Assembly: GCA_023435435.1 (NCBI GenBank)
Contig: JAEYRW010000085.1
Location: forward strand, 1 to 64,000
Origin: Bacillota bacterium
GTDB taxonomy: Bacteria > Bacillota > Clostridia > Christensenellales > Aristaeellaceae
DNA: 64,000 nt
Direction of reading: 5' to 3'
Shown here: positions 17,500-26,150 of the stretch, piece by piece
Layout of the letters: every line of letters begins with the position of its first letter
Position numbering within the stretch: position 1 is the first letter of the stretch
Position numbers and translations under genes: made by a program
The notes under the pieces: generated by a model
Database searches by the model: none
Told to the model about the DNA's origin: nothing
The model's input: only the letters and a program-made list of their open reading frames with translations

Positions 17500-18507
17500 A
17501 TGATGACACGGCTTAAGGGCACCGCTTTTGAGGGCATGTGCGTCGACGCCCTTTCTGAGCGGCCGCCTTTTCTCGTTTTGACTGTTCGGGATGCGGTTGG
17601 CGAGGGGGAGATGATTGTACGGGATGTGCTCGATGGCATTCAGCTGGTTTACAGCAGGCTGAAAATGCGTTCCTGCTATCAGCGCGTGGATGACGAGGCG
17701 CTTCGCTTTGCGGCCATCAACTATTGTGTGGAGGGAAGCTATGCGTGGGAATTGGAAAACGGGCGCCGCGGGCATCTTCGCAAGGGGGAGATGTGCGTTG
17801 GATGGCAATGCGAGCAGGCCATTGTGAATTCCATGCTTCCGTTGGAATTTTATGAAGGAATCACAATACTGATTGATCCGGAGCGCGCCCAGCGCGCACT
17901 TGACAAAGCCTTTCCGGCCGTGCGCATTCCCCTCGAGCGCACGCTCCGGCAATTGTGCGCGGGGCGGGATCTGTTTGTCGCGCGGCCGGGCCTGGCTGCG
18001 GAACGGGTCTTCGCGTCGTTGGCCGACGCGAAAGCGGACGCGTGCAGAGAGCTTTCTCTCCTTAGAGTGATCGAGCTGATGCTGCTTTTGCCGCAATCAG
18101 ACGCCGAGGTGCGCTTGTCCGCAATCAAATATCCGCCCATGACGGTGGAAGCCGTCCGATGCCTTTACCATGGTATTTTGCGCGATCCGCTTCAGAAAAC
18201 GACGATTCCCCGACTGTCCCAAAGGTACGGCGTTTGCCAAACGACGCTCAAGGGCTGCTTTAAGGCGGTGTATGGCGTGCCGTTGGGTGAATTTATGCGC
18301 CAAAGCAGATTGGGGGCTGCCGCACGCCTCCTCCACGAGCGGGCCGACCTGAGCGTTTCGGATGTCGCGGCCCTTGCGGGATACGAAAACCCCGGCAAAT
18401 TCTCCGCGGCTTTCAAGGCTTTTTCTGGACTTGCGCCCAAGTGTTATCGTTGCGCGATCAAGTGCGGGCGCGACGGTTTGGAGCAAAGCTGCGACTGCGC
18501 GGAGTAG
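17500..18507 (+). CDS. AraC-family regulator next to siderophore-type transporter
   Basis: A 335-residue transcription regulator. The N-terminal part (about 1-210) is unassigned, probably ligand sensing. The C-terminal double helix-turn-helix spans about 225-320, with a second helix segment LSVSDVAALAGYENPGKFSAAFK and the FSGLAPKCYR ending typical of AraC/YbtA-type proteins. The ribosome site GGAAGGGAGG precedes the first of two adjacent ATGs. It is followed by two half-size ABC transporters, the arrangement of YbtA with YbtPQ, so I infer that it senses an imported iron chelate and activates uptake. Confidence 0.85.
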   Translation: MMTRLKGTAFEGMCVDALSERPPFLVLTVRDAVGEGEMIVRDVLDGIQLVYSRLKMRSCYQRVDDEALRFAAINYCVEGSYAWELENGRRGHLRKGEMCVGWQCEQAIVNSMLPLEFYEGITILIDPERAQRALDKAFPAVRIPLERTLRQLCAGRDLFVARPGLAAERVFASLADAKADACRELSLLRVIELMLLLPQSDAEVRLSAIKYPPMTVEAVRCLYHGILRDPLQKTTIPRLSQRYGVCQTTLKGCFKAVYGVPLGEFMRQSRLGAAARLLHERADLSVSDVAALAGYENPGKFSAAFKAFSGLAPKCYRCAIKCGRDGLEQSCDCAE

Positions 18508-18568
18508 ATGGAACCGGCAAACTGTGCTATACTCACACGGGCGGAGAGCTTTTCTTTTTCCCATTAAG

Positions 18569-18582
18569 TTAGGATGTACTAA
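18569..18582 (+). promoter_or_regulatory. DtxR/IdeR-like operator (box 2)
   Basis: TTAGG ATGT ACTAA, one mismatch in the right half-site, ending 18 bases before the first ABC-transporter start. A preceding CCATTAAG resembles the sequence before the boxes at 41734 and 41809. A possible -10 (TATACT) lies at 18527-18532. Confidence 0.6.
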
Positions 18583-18600
18583 TATAAAGGAGGGATTCTC

Positions 18601-20418
18601 ATGACTAAGAAGGGCGGGCCGAAAAAGGGCTTCGCACGGCTGCTCGAGCTTGCCGGAATGAAGAAGCGTTTCATCATTCCGGCAGTGATCCTCTCATCGC
18701 TTGCATCCGTCGCATCGTTTATTCCGTACATATGCATCTACCGGATCGTGCGGGAGGTGATTCCGTACTACCCGGATTTCTCCGGGATGGATTCCGGCGC
18801 GGTGGCCATGTGGGGGTGGATCGCCTTTGCGGGCATCACGGCCAATGTGCTTCTTTATTTCGCGGCCCTGATGCTTTCCCACCTCGCGGCCTTCGGGACG
18901 CTGTATGATTTGAAGGTGAACTTCGCTTCCTACCTCGCACGGCTGCCGCTGGGCTTACATCTGAACTTCGGAAGCGGCAAGCTGCGCAAAATTATGGACG
19001 AGAACATCGAAAAAATCGAGGGCTTTATCGCCCATCAGATGCCGGACCTCGTCGCGGCGCTCACGGCGCCGGTGGTGATGATCGCCATCCTCATGAGCGT
19101 GGACTGGCGGTTCGGACTGGCGGCGCTTTTCGCCATCGTTATCGCCTTCGTGGTTCAGATGAGCGGGTACATGGGCGTTGGCGCGGTGAAGATGATGAAC
19201 CAGTATCAGGCGGCGCTCGAGGACATGAACAACGCATCCGTCGAGTACGTGCGCGGGATCAGCGTCGTGAAGGCCTTCCGCCAGACGGTGTATTCATTCA
19301 ACCGGCTCCACGACTCCATTCAGCGATACACGAGCTTCGTCATCCCTTACACCCTCGAATGGGAAAACACGATGTCGCTTTTCACCACCATCGTCAACAA
19401 TGTCTACCTCTTCATCGTGCCCGTGGGTATCCTCGTGGGCATGGGTCTGTCGGGCGAAAGCCTGAGCGGTTTTGTCGCGACGTTTATCTTTTATCTGATC
19501 TTCGTTCCGGCGGTTTCATCGGTGATGATGAAGGTGATGTACTCGGCCACCAACTGCCGTCAGATCGGTTCCTTTGTGGAGCGGATGGATGATGTTCTGG
19601 CCCGCAAACCGCTCCCGGAGCCCGTTTCTCCCAAAGCGGGGAAGGCGGGGGATGTGGTGTTTGAAAGCGTAAGTTTCTCCTACGACGGAAAGGAGGAAGT
19701 GCGGGCGCTTCAGGACGTCTCCTTCGTTGCGCGGCAAGGGAAGGTGACGGCGGTGGTCGGGCCTTCCGGCGGCGGCAAGTCTACCATCGCTCATCTCATT
19801 CCCAGATTTTATGACGTGACCGGGGGCAGAATCAGGATCGGCGGGGTGGATATACGCGATATGAGGATTGCCGACCTCATGAATATGGTGAGCTTTGTGT
19901 TTCAGGACGTATTCCTGTTCAAACAGAGTCTGATGGACAACATCCGCATCGGGAATCCCGCCGCGACGGACGAACAGGTGTACGCGGCCGCGCGGGCGGC
20001 GCGGTGCGACGAGTTCATACGCCGTCTGCCGCAGGGTTACGAGACCATCTATGGACGCGAAGGGGTTTACCTTTCCGGCGGCGAACAGCAGCGCGTGGCC
20101 ATTGCCCGGGCGATCGTCAAAGAAGCACCGGTGCTGGTGCTGGACGAGGCGACCGCCTTCGCCGATCCGGAAAACGAGCACCTCATTCAGGCGGCGCTGA
20201 GCGAACTGATGAAGGGGAAAACCGTCATCATGATTGCCCACCGGCTTTCCACCATTCGGGGCGCGAACCACATCATTGTGATGGACGGGGGCAGGCGCGC
20301 GGAGCAGGGCACGCACGACGAACTGATTCAAAAAAACGGGCGTTATCGCGCCATGTGGGACAGCTATACACAGGCGCTCAATTGGAGAATGGGAAAGGAG
20401 GCGCGCGCGGATGCTTAA
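18601..20418 (+). CDS. Half-size ABC transporter, YbtP/IrtA-like (subunit 1)
   Basis: A 605-residue fused membrane domain and ATPase. About six transmembrane helices occupy residues 20-310. The ATPase has Walker A GPSGGGKST near residue 386, signature YLSGGEQQRVAIARA and Walker B VLVLDEATAFADPENE. The AFADPENE form is common in exporter-fold ABC proteins that import siderophores (YbtPQ, IrtAB). The ribosome site AAAGGAGGG is strong. It overlaps the next gene by 8 bases, so the two probably form a heterodimer that takes up a ferric chelate. Export cannot be excluded from sequence alone. Confidence 0.87.
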   Translation: MTKKGGPKKGFARLLELAGMKKRFIIPAVILSSLASVASFIPYICIYRIVREVIPYYPDFSGMDSGAVAMWGWIAFAGITANVLLYFAALMLSHLAAFGTLYDLKVNFASYLARLPLGLHLNFGSGKLRKIMDENIEKIEGFIAHQMPDLVAALTAPVVMIAILMSVDWRFGLAALFAIVIAFVVQMSGYMGVGAVKMMNQYQAALEDMNNASVEYVRGISVVKAFRQTVYSFNRLHDSIQRYTSFVIPYTLEWENTMSLFTTIVNNVYLFIVPVGILVGMGLSGESLSGFVATFIFYLIFVPAVSSVMMKVMYSATNCRQIGSFVERMDDVLARKPLPEPVSPKAGKAGDVVFESVSFSYDGKEEVRALQDVSFVARQGKVTAVVGPSGGGKSTIAHLIPRFYDVTGGRIRIGGVDIRDMRIADLMNMVSFVFQDVFLFKQSLMDNIRIGNPAATDEQVYAAARAARCDEFIRRLPQGYETIYGREGVYLSGGEQQRVAIARAIVKEAPVLVLDEATAFADPENEHLIQAALSELMKGKTVIMIAHRLSTIRGANHIIVMDGGRRAEQGTHDELIQKNGRYRAMWDSYTQALNWRMGKEARADA

Positions 20419-22147
20419 CTTCAAGCGAATGCTGGGGCTTTCGGACAAGGGCTATGCGGATCTGAAAAAGGCGGTCTTTGCCTGCACGCTGACAAATCTG
20501 TCGCTGATGTTCCCTTTCGGCATCACAATCGGAATCTTTCGGGAGCTTCTCGCGCCCATGCTGGGGGGCACGATCTCCTGGGGACGGCTCTGGGGGCTTC
20601 TTGCCGCGGGGGGCGCGGGCGCCGCGTTGGTGTTTCTGGCCAACAAAAACGACTATAAGAAGACCTATGTGACCTCCTATATCGAGGCGGAAAACACGCG
20701 CGTAGGCGTCGCGGAGCGCATCCGCCGGCTGCCCATGAACTTTTTCAACTCCAAGGATTTGACGGAGCTGACGACGAACCTCATCGGCGACTGCGCGACG
20801 CTGGAACACATTCTGAGCCACGTCGTTCCGCAGCTGGCTGCCAACGGGATTTCCATCACAATTATCTGCGCGATGCTGGCGTTCTTCGATTGGCGGCTTG
20901 CGCTGACGACGTTCGCAACCGTTCCCATTTCGTTTTTCATCATATTCTTCACCCGCCGGATTCAGGACAGGACGAACCATAAGTTCATCGATGTGAAGCT
21001 CAAGGCGTCCGAACAGGTGCAGGAGTACATCGAGGGCATCAAGGTGATCAAGTCCCTGAACATGGACGGCGAAAAGGCGAAGGAGATGAACCGCGCCCTG
21101 AACGCCATGATGCGGCTCGCCATCCGCATGGAGTTGGGAACCGGCGTCATCGTGGTGGGCGCGCAGCTTCTTTTGCAGGTGGGCACAGGCCTTACCGTGT
21201 TTGTGGGGGCGAACCTGCTGACCGGCGGAAAAATCGGGCTCATTCCGCTTCTGATGTTTTTCCTGATCGTGGTGCGCATCTACGGCCCGATCCTCACGGA
21301 GCTGACGCTTTTGCCAGAGCTGTTCCACATGCTCGTTGCCACCAGCCGCATGCGCAGGCTCGATCAGGTCAAGCTCATGACGGGCGCGGACGGCGCGAGG
21401 ATTCCCAACACCACCATCCGCTTTGAGAACGCCTCCTTCGGTTACGGCAAGGAGCGGGTGCTCGAGGGCGTGACGGCGGAGATCCCGGCAAACGGAATTA
21501 CCGCGCTGGTAGGCCCGTCCGGCAGCGGAAAGAGCACCATGGCCAAGCTCGCCGCGCGCTTCTGGGACGTCGACAAAGGCAAGGTGACCCTCGGCGGCGT
21601 GGACCTTGCGACCCTCGACCCGGAGTATGTCATGGATCACATCTCCTTCGTGTTTCAGGATGTGATTCTTTTCAACGATACGGTTTTCAATAACATCAGG
21701 ATCGGCAACATGAACGCCTCCGACGAGGAGGTCATCAAGGCCGCCGAAGCCGCCTGCTGCGATGGGTTTATCGGGAGGATGCCCATGGGGTACCGGACGA
21801 TGCTGGGGGAGAATGGCTCCACGATCTCGGGAGGCGAGCGGCAGCGCATCTCCATCGCCCGCGCGCTTCTCAAAGATGCGCCGGTGATTCTGCTCGACGA
21901 GGCGACGGCTTCCCTCGATCCTGAAAACGAAGTGCTCATTCAGACGGCGATTTCCAGACTCATCGAGGGGAAGACGGTGCTTGTCATCGCGCATCGGCTG
22001 CGCACCGTGGCGGGCGCGGACAAAATTATCGTATTGGATGCGGGAAAGGTGCGGGAACAGGGAACCCATGACGCGCTGATGAAGAAAAACGGCCTCTACC
22101 GCAAGCTTTACGACCTGCAGCGGGAAAGCCTGGCCTGGGGCGTGTAG
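20411..22147 (+). CDS. Half-size ABC transporter, YbtQ/IrtB-like (subunit 2)
   Basis: A 578-residue partner of the preceding protein with the same layout: six transmembrane helices (about 20-300), Walker A GPSGSGKST near residue 368, signature TISGGERQRISIARA and Walker B VILLDEATASLDPENE. Both nucleotide sites look complete. Ribosome site GGAAAGGAGG lies inside the end of the upstream gene. The transcript probably ends at the long hairpin at 22174. Confidence 0.87.
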   Translation: MLNFKRMLGLSDKGYADLKKAVFACTLTNLSLMFPFGITIGIFRELLAPMLGGTISWGRLWGLLAAGGAGAALVFLANKNDYKKTYVTSYIEAENTRVGVAERIRRLPMNFFNSKDLTELTTNLIGDCATLEHILSHVVPQLAANGISITIICAMLAFFDWRLALTTFATVPISFFIIFFTRRIQDRTNHKFIDVKLKASEQVQEYIEGIKVIKSLNMDGEKAKEMNRALNAMMRLAIRMELGTGVIVVGAQLLLQVGTGLTVFVGANLLTGGKIGLIPLLMFFLIVVRIYGPILTELTLLPELFHMLVATSRMRRLDQVKLMTGADGARIPNTTIRFENASFGYGKERVLEGVTAEIPANGITALVGPSGSGKSTMAKLAARFWDVDKGKVTLGGVDLATLDPEYVMDHISFVFQDVILFNDTVFNNIRIGNMNASDEEVIKAAEAACCDGFIGRMPMGYRTMLGENGSTISGGERQRISIARALLKDAPVILLDEATASLDPENEVLIQTAISRLIEGKTVLVIAHRLRTVAGADKIIVLDAGKVREQGTHDALMKKNGLYRKLYDLQRESLAWGV

Positions 22148-22173
22148 GCGCCGTTCTGTCGTCTGCGGACAGC

Positions 22174-22210
22174 GCCCGGCCAAATCCGCGCGAAGCGGAT
22201 TTGGCCGGGC
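22174..22210. terminator. Perfect 16-bp hairpin between convergent genes
   Basis: GCCCGGCCAAATCCGC, a 5-base loop and the exact complement lie between the ends of the ABC operon (plus) and the DtxR-like gene (minus). Neither side has a U-tract, so it may act as a transcript-end stabiliser or a rho-dependent end rather than a classical terminator. Confidence 0.5.
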
Positions 22211-22233
22211 CGATGGCGGTGCGGACGGTCAAC

Positions 22234-22563
22234 CTATGGCACGGACATTTCGCACAGAACGGCGACGGCGCAGCGCTCGGCAAGCCGCGGATTCAGCGCG
22301 ACCGTGCCGGCCAGCGCCGCTTCGATGGCGCGCCTTTTTTCAAACAACGCCTCCGCGACGCCCATCCCGGCCTCGGTAAAGCTGAAGCGCTTCTTTGCGT
22401 CGCGCCAAACGACGCCCTTTTCCTCGAGCTGGGTAAGCATTCTGTGCGCGCTGGGCTTTGAGACGCCCATATGCTTCGCAAGCCCCGCCATACTGGGAGA
22501 AGATTCCTGACCGAGCGCATAAACGCCCAACACATATTTGATTTGGGCCTTCGTCAGATCCAT
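22234..22563 (-). CDS. Small DtxR-like transcription repressor
   Basis: A 109-residue DNA-binding protein. Residues about 5-65 form a winged helix that matches DtxR/MntR by eye (LAKHMGVSKPSAHRMLTQLEEKGVV, then FTEAGMGVAEALF), followed by the start of a dimerisation helix (EKRRAIEAALAG). It stops where full-size members begin their metal site: the usual E-H pair appears as L-C in AVLCEMS, so classical metal binding is doubtful. Its promoter contains a copy of the TTAGG-type dyad, suggesting autoregulation and making it the best local candidate for the regulator of all nine boxes. A MarR-like assignment is the alternative. Confidence 0.6.
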   Translation of the reverse strand: MDLTKAQIKYVLGVYALGQESSPSMAGLAKHMGVSKPSAHRMLTQLEEKGVVWRDAKKRFSFTEAGMGVAEALFEKRRAIEAALAGTVALNPRLAERCAVAVLCEMSVP

Positions 22564-22603
22564 ACGCGTTCCCCATCTCCATACGTTTTTCCATTATACA
22601 ATG

Positions 22604-22632
22604 ATATTAGCATCTCCTAACGAATTTGTCAA
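22604..22632 (-). promoter_or_regulatory. Promoter with embedded DtxR-like operator (box 3)
   Basis: On the minus strand TTGACA (22632-22627) and TAATAT (22609-22604) are 17 bases apart. The dyad TTAGC ATCT CCTAA (plus 22607-22620) fills the spacer and overlaps the -10 element, an ideal place for repression. It drives the small DtxR-like gene. Confidence 0.7.
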
Positions 22633-22704
22633 CAGGACGAGCCAGATGCGCTTTTTTTATATTTGGAGGGCCGCACCACTCTCCGCGCATCCCCAAAAAT
22701 TAAC

Positions 22705-22734
22705 TTGACGGGGCAAAATACAATGCCCTATACT
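22705..22734 (+). promoter_or_regulatory. Promoter of the DUF3793-flavodoxin operon
   Basis: TTGACG and TATACT are separated by 18 bases. The leader that follows contains a hairpin (GCGCGGA/TCCGCGC, 22741-22766) and then the operator-like box at 22784. The interval 22564-22878 holds only these signals and the divergent promoter; no gene is seen. Confidence 0.55.
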
Positions 22735-22783
22735 GATGGTGCGCGGATTTGCAAATTTCTCCGCGCAAAAAAACCACCAGGTG

Positions 22784-22797
22784 TTAGGGTGTACTAA
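22784..22797 (+). promoter_or_regulatory. DtxR/IdeR-like operator (box 4)
   Basis: TTAGG GTGT ACTAA, one mismatch in the right arm. It lies about 80 bases before the DUF3793 start codon and about 50 bases past the TATACT element, with another TTGACA (22804) just after it. Confidence 0.55.
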
Positions 22798-22878
22798 TAT
22801 TCGTTGACAAAAGGGAACGCATGAAACAAGGACCTTCCCATGATAGCAAGTGCATCCTGACACCATAAGGGAGGAACC

Positions 22879-23427
22879 ATGCTGGAAGCGGCAATCATTG
22901 AACACGCGTCTCCGACATTGGCGGGACTCAAGGCCGGTTGTCTTTTTAATTTGTCCATGGAGAGCGCGTTTTTGGAGGCCGAAATCGCGCGCGTGAACGC
23001 GCTCATCGCGGAAAAGGGCTGCGGGCTTCTGCGGATGCGCTGTCAAATGGGCCGTTCGCTCATCTTCCTGTACCGGACCCGCGACATTGCCGCGATGCTC
23101 TCCGATCGCGAGACGGCCCGGTTTCTCGGCGCATGGGGATACCGGGATCTTTCGGTGGAGAGCGCCATCGCGACATTGCGGGAACGCCTCGGGCGCGCGG
23201 ATTGCTTCCCGCACGAGATCGGATTGTTTTTAGGCTACCCGCTGGCGGATGTCATGGGATTTATCGAAAACAAGGGCGCGGGATGCCGGATGTGCGGATG
23301 CTGGAAGGTGTACTCCAACGAGATGGAGGCACGCAGACGCTTTCGCTCATTCAAAAAATGCAAGGAAATCTATTCATGGATGTACCGGACGGGCATGAGC
23401 ATCGAAAAGCTCACCGTCTCAGCGTGA
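22879..23427 (+). CDS. DUF3793 family protein
   Basis: A 182-residue cytoplasmic protein recognised by the family block HEIGLFLGYPLADVMGFIEN (about 114-133) and the following cysteine-containing segment GCRMCGCWKVY. The N-terminal HASPTLAGLKAGCLFNL is also typical. The biochemical role is unknown. Family members are commonly found beside flavodoxin genes in Clostridia, as here (13-base gap to the flavodoxin). The upstream dyad suggests induction under metal limitation. Ribosome site AAGGGAGG. Confidence 0.85.
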   Translation: MLEAAIIEHASPTLAGLKAGCLFNLSMESAFLEAEIARVNALIAEKGCGLLRMRCQMGRSLIFLYRTRDIAAMLSDRETARFLGAWGYRDLSVESAIATLRERLGRADCFPHEIGLFLGYPLADVMGFIENKGAGCRMCGCWKVYSNEMEARRRFRSFKKCKEIYSWMYRTGMSIEKLTVSA

Positions 23428-23440
23428 AAGGAGAAACAAC

Positions 23441-23848
23441 ATGGCAAAGGTTGCGGTCGTTTACTGGAGCGGAACGGGACATACACAGGCGATGGCGGAG
23501 GCGATTGCCAATGCGGCGGACGCGGCGCTTTTTACGGCGTCCGAATTTTCGGCGGGCAAGATGGATGAATTTGACGCGGTGGCGTTCGGCTGCCCGTCCA
23601 TGGGCGCGGAGGAATTGGAGGACGGCGAATTTCTCCCCATGTTCGAGGACGTGAAGGCGAAACTCGGCGGCAAGAAGATCGCTCTGTTCGGCTCCTACGG
23701 CTGGGGCGACGGCGAATGGATGCGCACCTGGGAGGCGGATTGCGCGGCGCGGGGCGCGGACATGGCGGCTGAACCCGTCATCTGCTGCGAAGAGCCGGAC
23801 GCGGACGCCATCGCGCAATGCGAGGCGTTGGGGAAGGCGCTTACATAA
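23441..23848 (+). CDS. Short-chain flavodoxin
   Basis: A 135-residue FMN electron carrier. The phosphate-binding loop WSGTGHTQAMA is at residues 9-19; the isoalloxazine-contact regions GCPSMGAEELED and GSYGWGDGEW are present. Flavodoxins replace ferredoxins when iron is scarce, which fits the operator upstream of this operon. It is a plausible low-potential electron donor for the NifH-like proteins encoded further downstream, but nothing in the sequence proves that link. Confidence 0.92.
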   Translation: MAKVAVVYWSGTGHTQAMAEAIANAADAALFTASEFSAGKMDEFDAVAFGCPSMGAEELEDGEFLPMFEDVKAKLGGKKIALFGSYGWGDGEWMRTWEADCAARGADMAAEPVICCEEPDADAIAQCEALGKALT

Positions 23849-23872
23849 CGCAGGAGGCGCCGTGCCGCACGC

Positions 23873-23912
23873 AGAAGATCGCCGCGCTTGACAGTCGGCG
23901 ATCTTCTTTTGT
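23873..23912 (+). terminator. Intrinsic terminator of the flavodoxin operon
   Basis: AGAAGATCGCCG and CGGCGATCTTCT form a 12-bp stem with an 11-base loop, followed by TTTGTTT. It separates the plus-strand operon from the convergent hydantoinase-type gene. Confidence 0.8.
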
Positions 23913-23938
23913 TTACCCATCCCGTCCGAATGGCGCTT

Positions 23939-25978
23939 TCACGGAATGCGGGCGTTCCCATCCTCCGCCGAAAGGCCGATTGACCCCACCGCTTGGGCGA
24001 CCGCCTTTGTCCCCAAATCCACCATAAAACCCTTGGCGGCGGCTTCATGCCGGTCCAGCCTGCCGGAGACGGTGATTTCCCCCCTGGCGCCGCGTTTGGC
24101 CGCTTCCGCGCGGGCGGCGGCTTCCGCTTCCGCCATGGCGTACGCCTCCGCGCCTTCGAGCACAGGGAACACGCGCGGCCCCGTTTTCCCGAATACCGTG
24201 TATCCGCTCACCCCGTCCGCGCTGGAATTTGGCCTGATCTCCACCGCGCACGTCGCGCACACATCGCCCACCACTGCCCCCAGCGCGTTTGCGACCTCAT
24301 AGTGCGCGGGCAGGATGGCCTTTGTGCCGAGCATTTTCGCCACATCGTTCAGGAACAGGTGGATGGGCGCGCCGACGCCCGTCAGTACGAATTCCGTCTC
24401 GAATCGCATGGAAACCAGCGGCTGCCGGGCGCCGGTTTTTGCGGCCTCATAGCTTTCGTTGATGAAGGGCTCGACGTCCCCGCGCACGCCGCCGTGCAGG
24501 CCGCGCCCGTCCCCGTTCTCCAACAGGGCCTCGACGATGTTCACATAGAGCTTTCTCTTGATTTCGTCATAGACGCCATCGCACAGTTCGTCCACCGAAA
24601 GCCCCAGGTTTGCGGCGACGTACCGCGCGCCCAGGAGGGATGCCTCGGCGGGGAATCGGCTGAAATCCTTCCTGATGTGCATGATGTCCGTGGGCGTAAG
24701 CCCGCACACCTGTATGGCGCCCTCCGCGACGAGCCGGGAGACGTCCAGACTGTAAAGATCCCTGCCCGGCACGCTGTCCGCCGCTTCGGCCAACGAAAGG
24801 GCGCCGCCCTTCAAAGCGGCGCAGAGCGCTTGCTCCTCCCGGGTGTACCGCGCGCTGCCCGCGATATCCCTGACGAGTATGTAATGCTCGTGAAGATAGC
24901 GCGTGTGCTTTTTCCCGCTTTCCACAAGACTTTTCAGGTTGTCTGTGATCCGCGGGTCTTTTTCGGCGGCGACGCAAAGGGGTATGATTCTGTCGTTTTC
25001 CAGAAACAGCTTCTGCCCGTTGTAGTGGATGGCGCTGTCGCCGCCCAGACCGAAGGTCTTGATGTAAAGGCCGTCCGCGAAGGTTTTCCACCTGCCGATG
25101 CGCAGACCGCCCGACGCCCTGCGGGGGACGCCGCCGCGGATCAGCGCGATGTCTGTGGTCGTCCCGCCCATATCCACGACGACGCTGTTTTTCTCGTGAG
25201 CGAGGTGCGCGCAACCCATCACGCTGGCGGCGGGGCCGCAGAGCAGCGTGTCGATTGGGCGCGTCCGCGCAAAGGAATCGGACATGAGACTGCCGTCGCT
25301 GCGTACGATCACCACCGCCGCGCGGATGCCCCGCTTCTCCATGGACGCCTTGATGGCGCCGATGAATTCCCGAATGATGGGGAAGAGCCGGGCATTCAAA
25401 AGGGCGCTCGCCCCGCGCTGGAGACAGTTCAGTTCGTTGCACAGTTCGTGCGCGCAGACGACGGGGATCCGGTGCCTTTGCGCAAACAGCTCCTTTGCCT
25501 TTTTTTCGACGTACGCGCCGTTTCGCAGGGCGTTGGCTTCAACGATCCCGACGCCCTCCAGCCCTTCAAACCCATCCTCGAGGTTCGCGCAGAACAGATT
25601 CCAATCCGGTTCCCGCTCCATCGCGCCGGAGAATCTGGTATGGCTCTCCTGGATGTACATTTCGCTTGCCGGCGGAAGTCCGTATGCCCCGCCGTACCGG
25701 TCGATGGTTTCCCTGTCGCCGCCGAAAAAAATCAGCTTCGCGCGCCCGCCCTTGTCCTCGACGCAGGCGTTCGTGGCGAGGGTCGTCGAAAGGGCGACCA
25801 CTTCCGCCGCCCCAACCGCCTCCGCCGGGAGCGCGTCAAGCGCCTCCAAAATGCCCGCGGATAAATCGTGCCTGGTGGTGAGCGCCTTTGCCGTTCCCAG
25901 GATCCGCCCGCCTTCAAAGTCGTAAACCACCGCGTCGGTATATGTGCCGCCCGTATCGATTCCAATTCCGATTTTCAT
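23939..25978 (-). CDS. Hydantoinase/oxoprolinase family protein (HyuA-like)
   Basis: A 679-residue ASKHA-fold ATPase. The N-terminal phosphate loop GIDTGGTYTDAVVYD is at residues 6-20, a second phosphate motif VVVDMGGTTTDIAL lies in the middle, and LSTTLATNA is also typical. Family members hydrolyse hydantoins or 5-oxoproline or act in ketone carboxylation, usually with a HyuB partner; none is adjacent, so the substrate is unknown. The start MKIGIGIDTGG fits the family N-terminus; a much longer open frame upstream is not conserved. It looks unrelated to the iron genes around it. Confidence 0.85.
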   Translation of the reverse strand: MKIGIGIDTGGTYTDAVVYDFEGGRILGTAKALTTRHDLSAGILEALDALPAEAVGAAEVVALSTTLATNACVEDKGGRAKLIFFGGDRETIDRYGGAYGLPPASEMYIQESHTRFSGAMEREPDWNLFCANLEDGFEGLEGVGIVEANALRNGAYVEKKAKELFAQRHRIPVVCAHELCNELNCLQRGASALLNARLFPIIREFIGAIKASMEKRGIRAAVVIVRSDGSLMSDSFARTRPIDTLLCGPAASVMGCAHLAHEKNSVVVDMGGTTTDIALIRGGVPRRASGGLRIGRWKTFADGLYIKTFGLGGDSAIHYNGQKLFLENDRIIPLCVAAEKDPRITDNLKSLVESGKKHTRYLHEHYILVRDIAGSARYTREEQALCAALKGGALSLAEAADSVPGRDLYSLDVSRLVAEGAIQVCGLTPTDIMHIRKDFSRFPAEASLLGARYVAANLGLSVDELCDGVYDEIKRKLYVNIVEALLENGDGRGLHGGVRGDVEPFINESYEAAKTGARQPLVSMRFETEFVLTGVGAPIHLFLNDVAKMLGTKAILPAHYEVANALGAVVGDVCATCAVEIRPNSSADGVSGYTVFGKTGPRVFPVLEGAEAYAMAEAEAAARAEAAKRGARGEITVSGRLDRHEAAAKGFMVDLGTKAVAQAVGSIGLSAEDGNARIP

Positions 25979-26083
25979 GTACCCGCACCGCCCGTCTTGC
26001 GTCCGTTCCCGGAGCCGATCTTTATTATAATCGAGCTCTTTTTTGAAATCAAGCGGCCGGTGCGCCGTCGAAGCAAGTTTCTC

Positions 26084-26133
26084 TTGACAAACTGGGAGGA
26101 TTCGGTTATAGTTCTTGTGTTTGGCAAACCTAA
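26084..26133 (+). promoter_or_regulatory. Promoter and DtxR-like operator (box 5) of FecBCD operon
   Basis: TTGACA (26084-26089) and TATAGT (26107-26112) are 17 bases apart. The dyad TTTGG CAAA CCTAA (26120-26133) sits at the predicted transcription start; its left arm deviates at one base. Position and spacing match the boxes at 41734 and 41809. Confidence 0.68.
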
Positions 26134-26150
26134 CAAAAAGGAGAATAACG

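Noticed and set aside
22741..22766. Hairpin GCGCGGA/TCCGCGC as terminator
   Set aside because: It is followed by A residues in the plus direction and has no U-tract on either strand; it is at most a leader structure.
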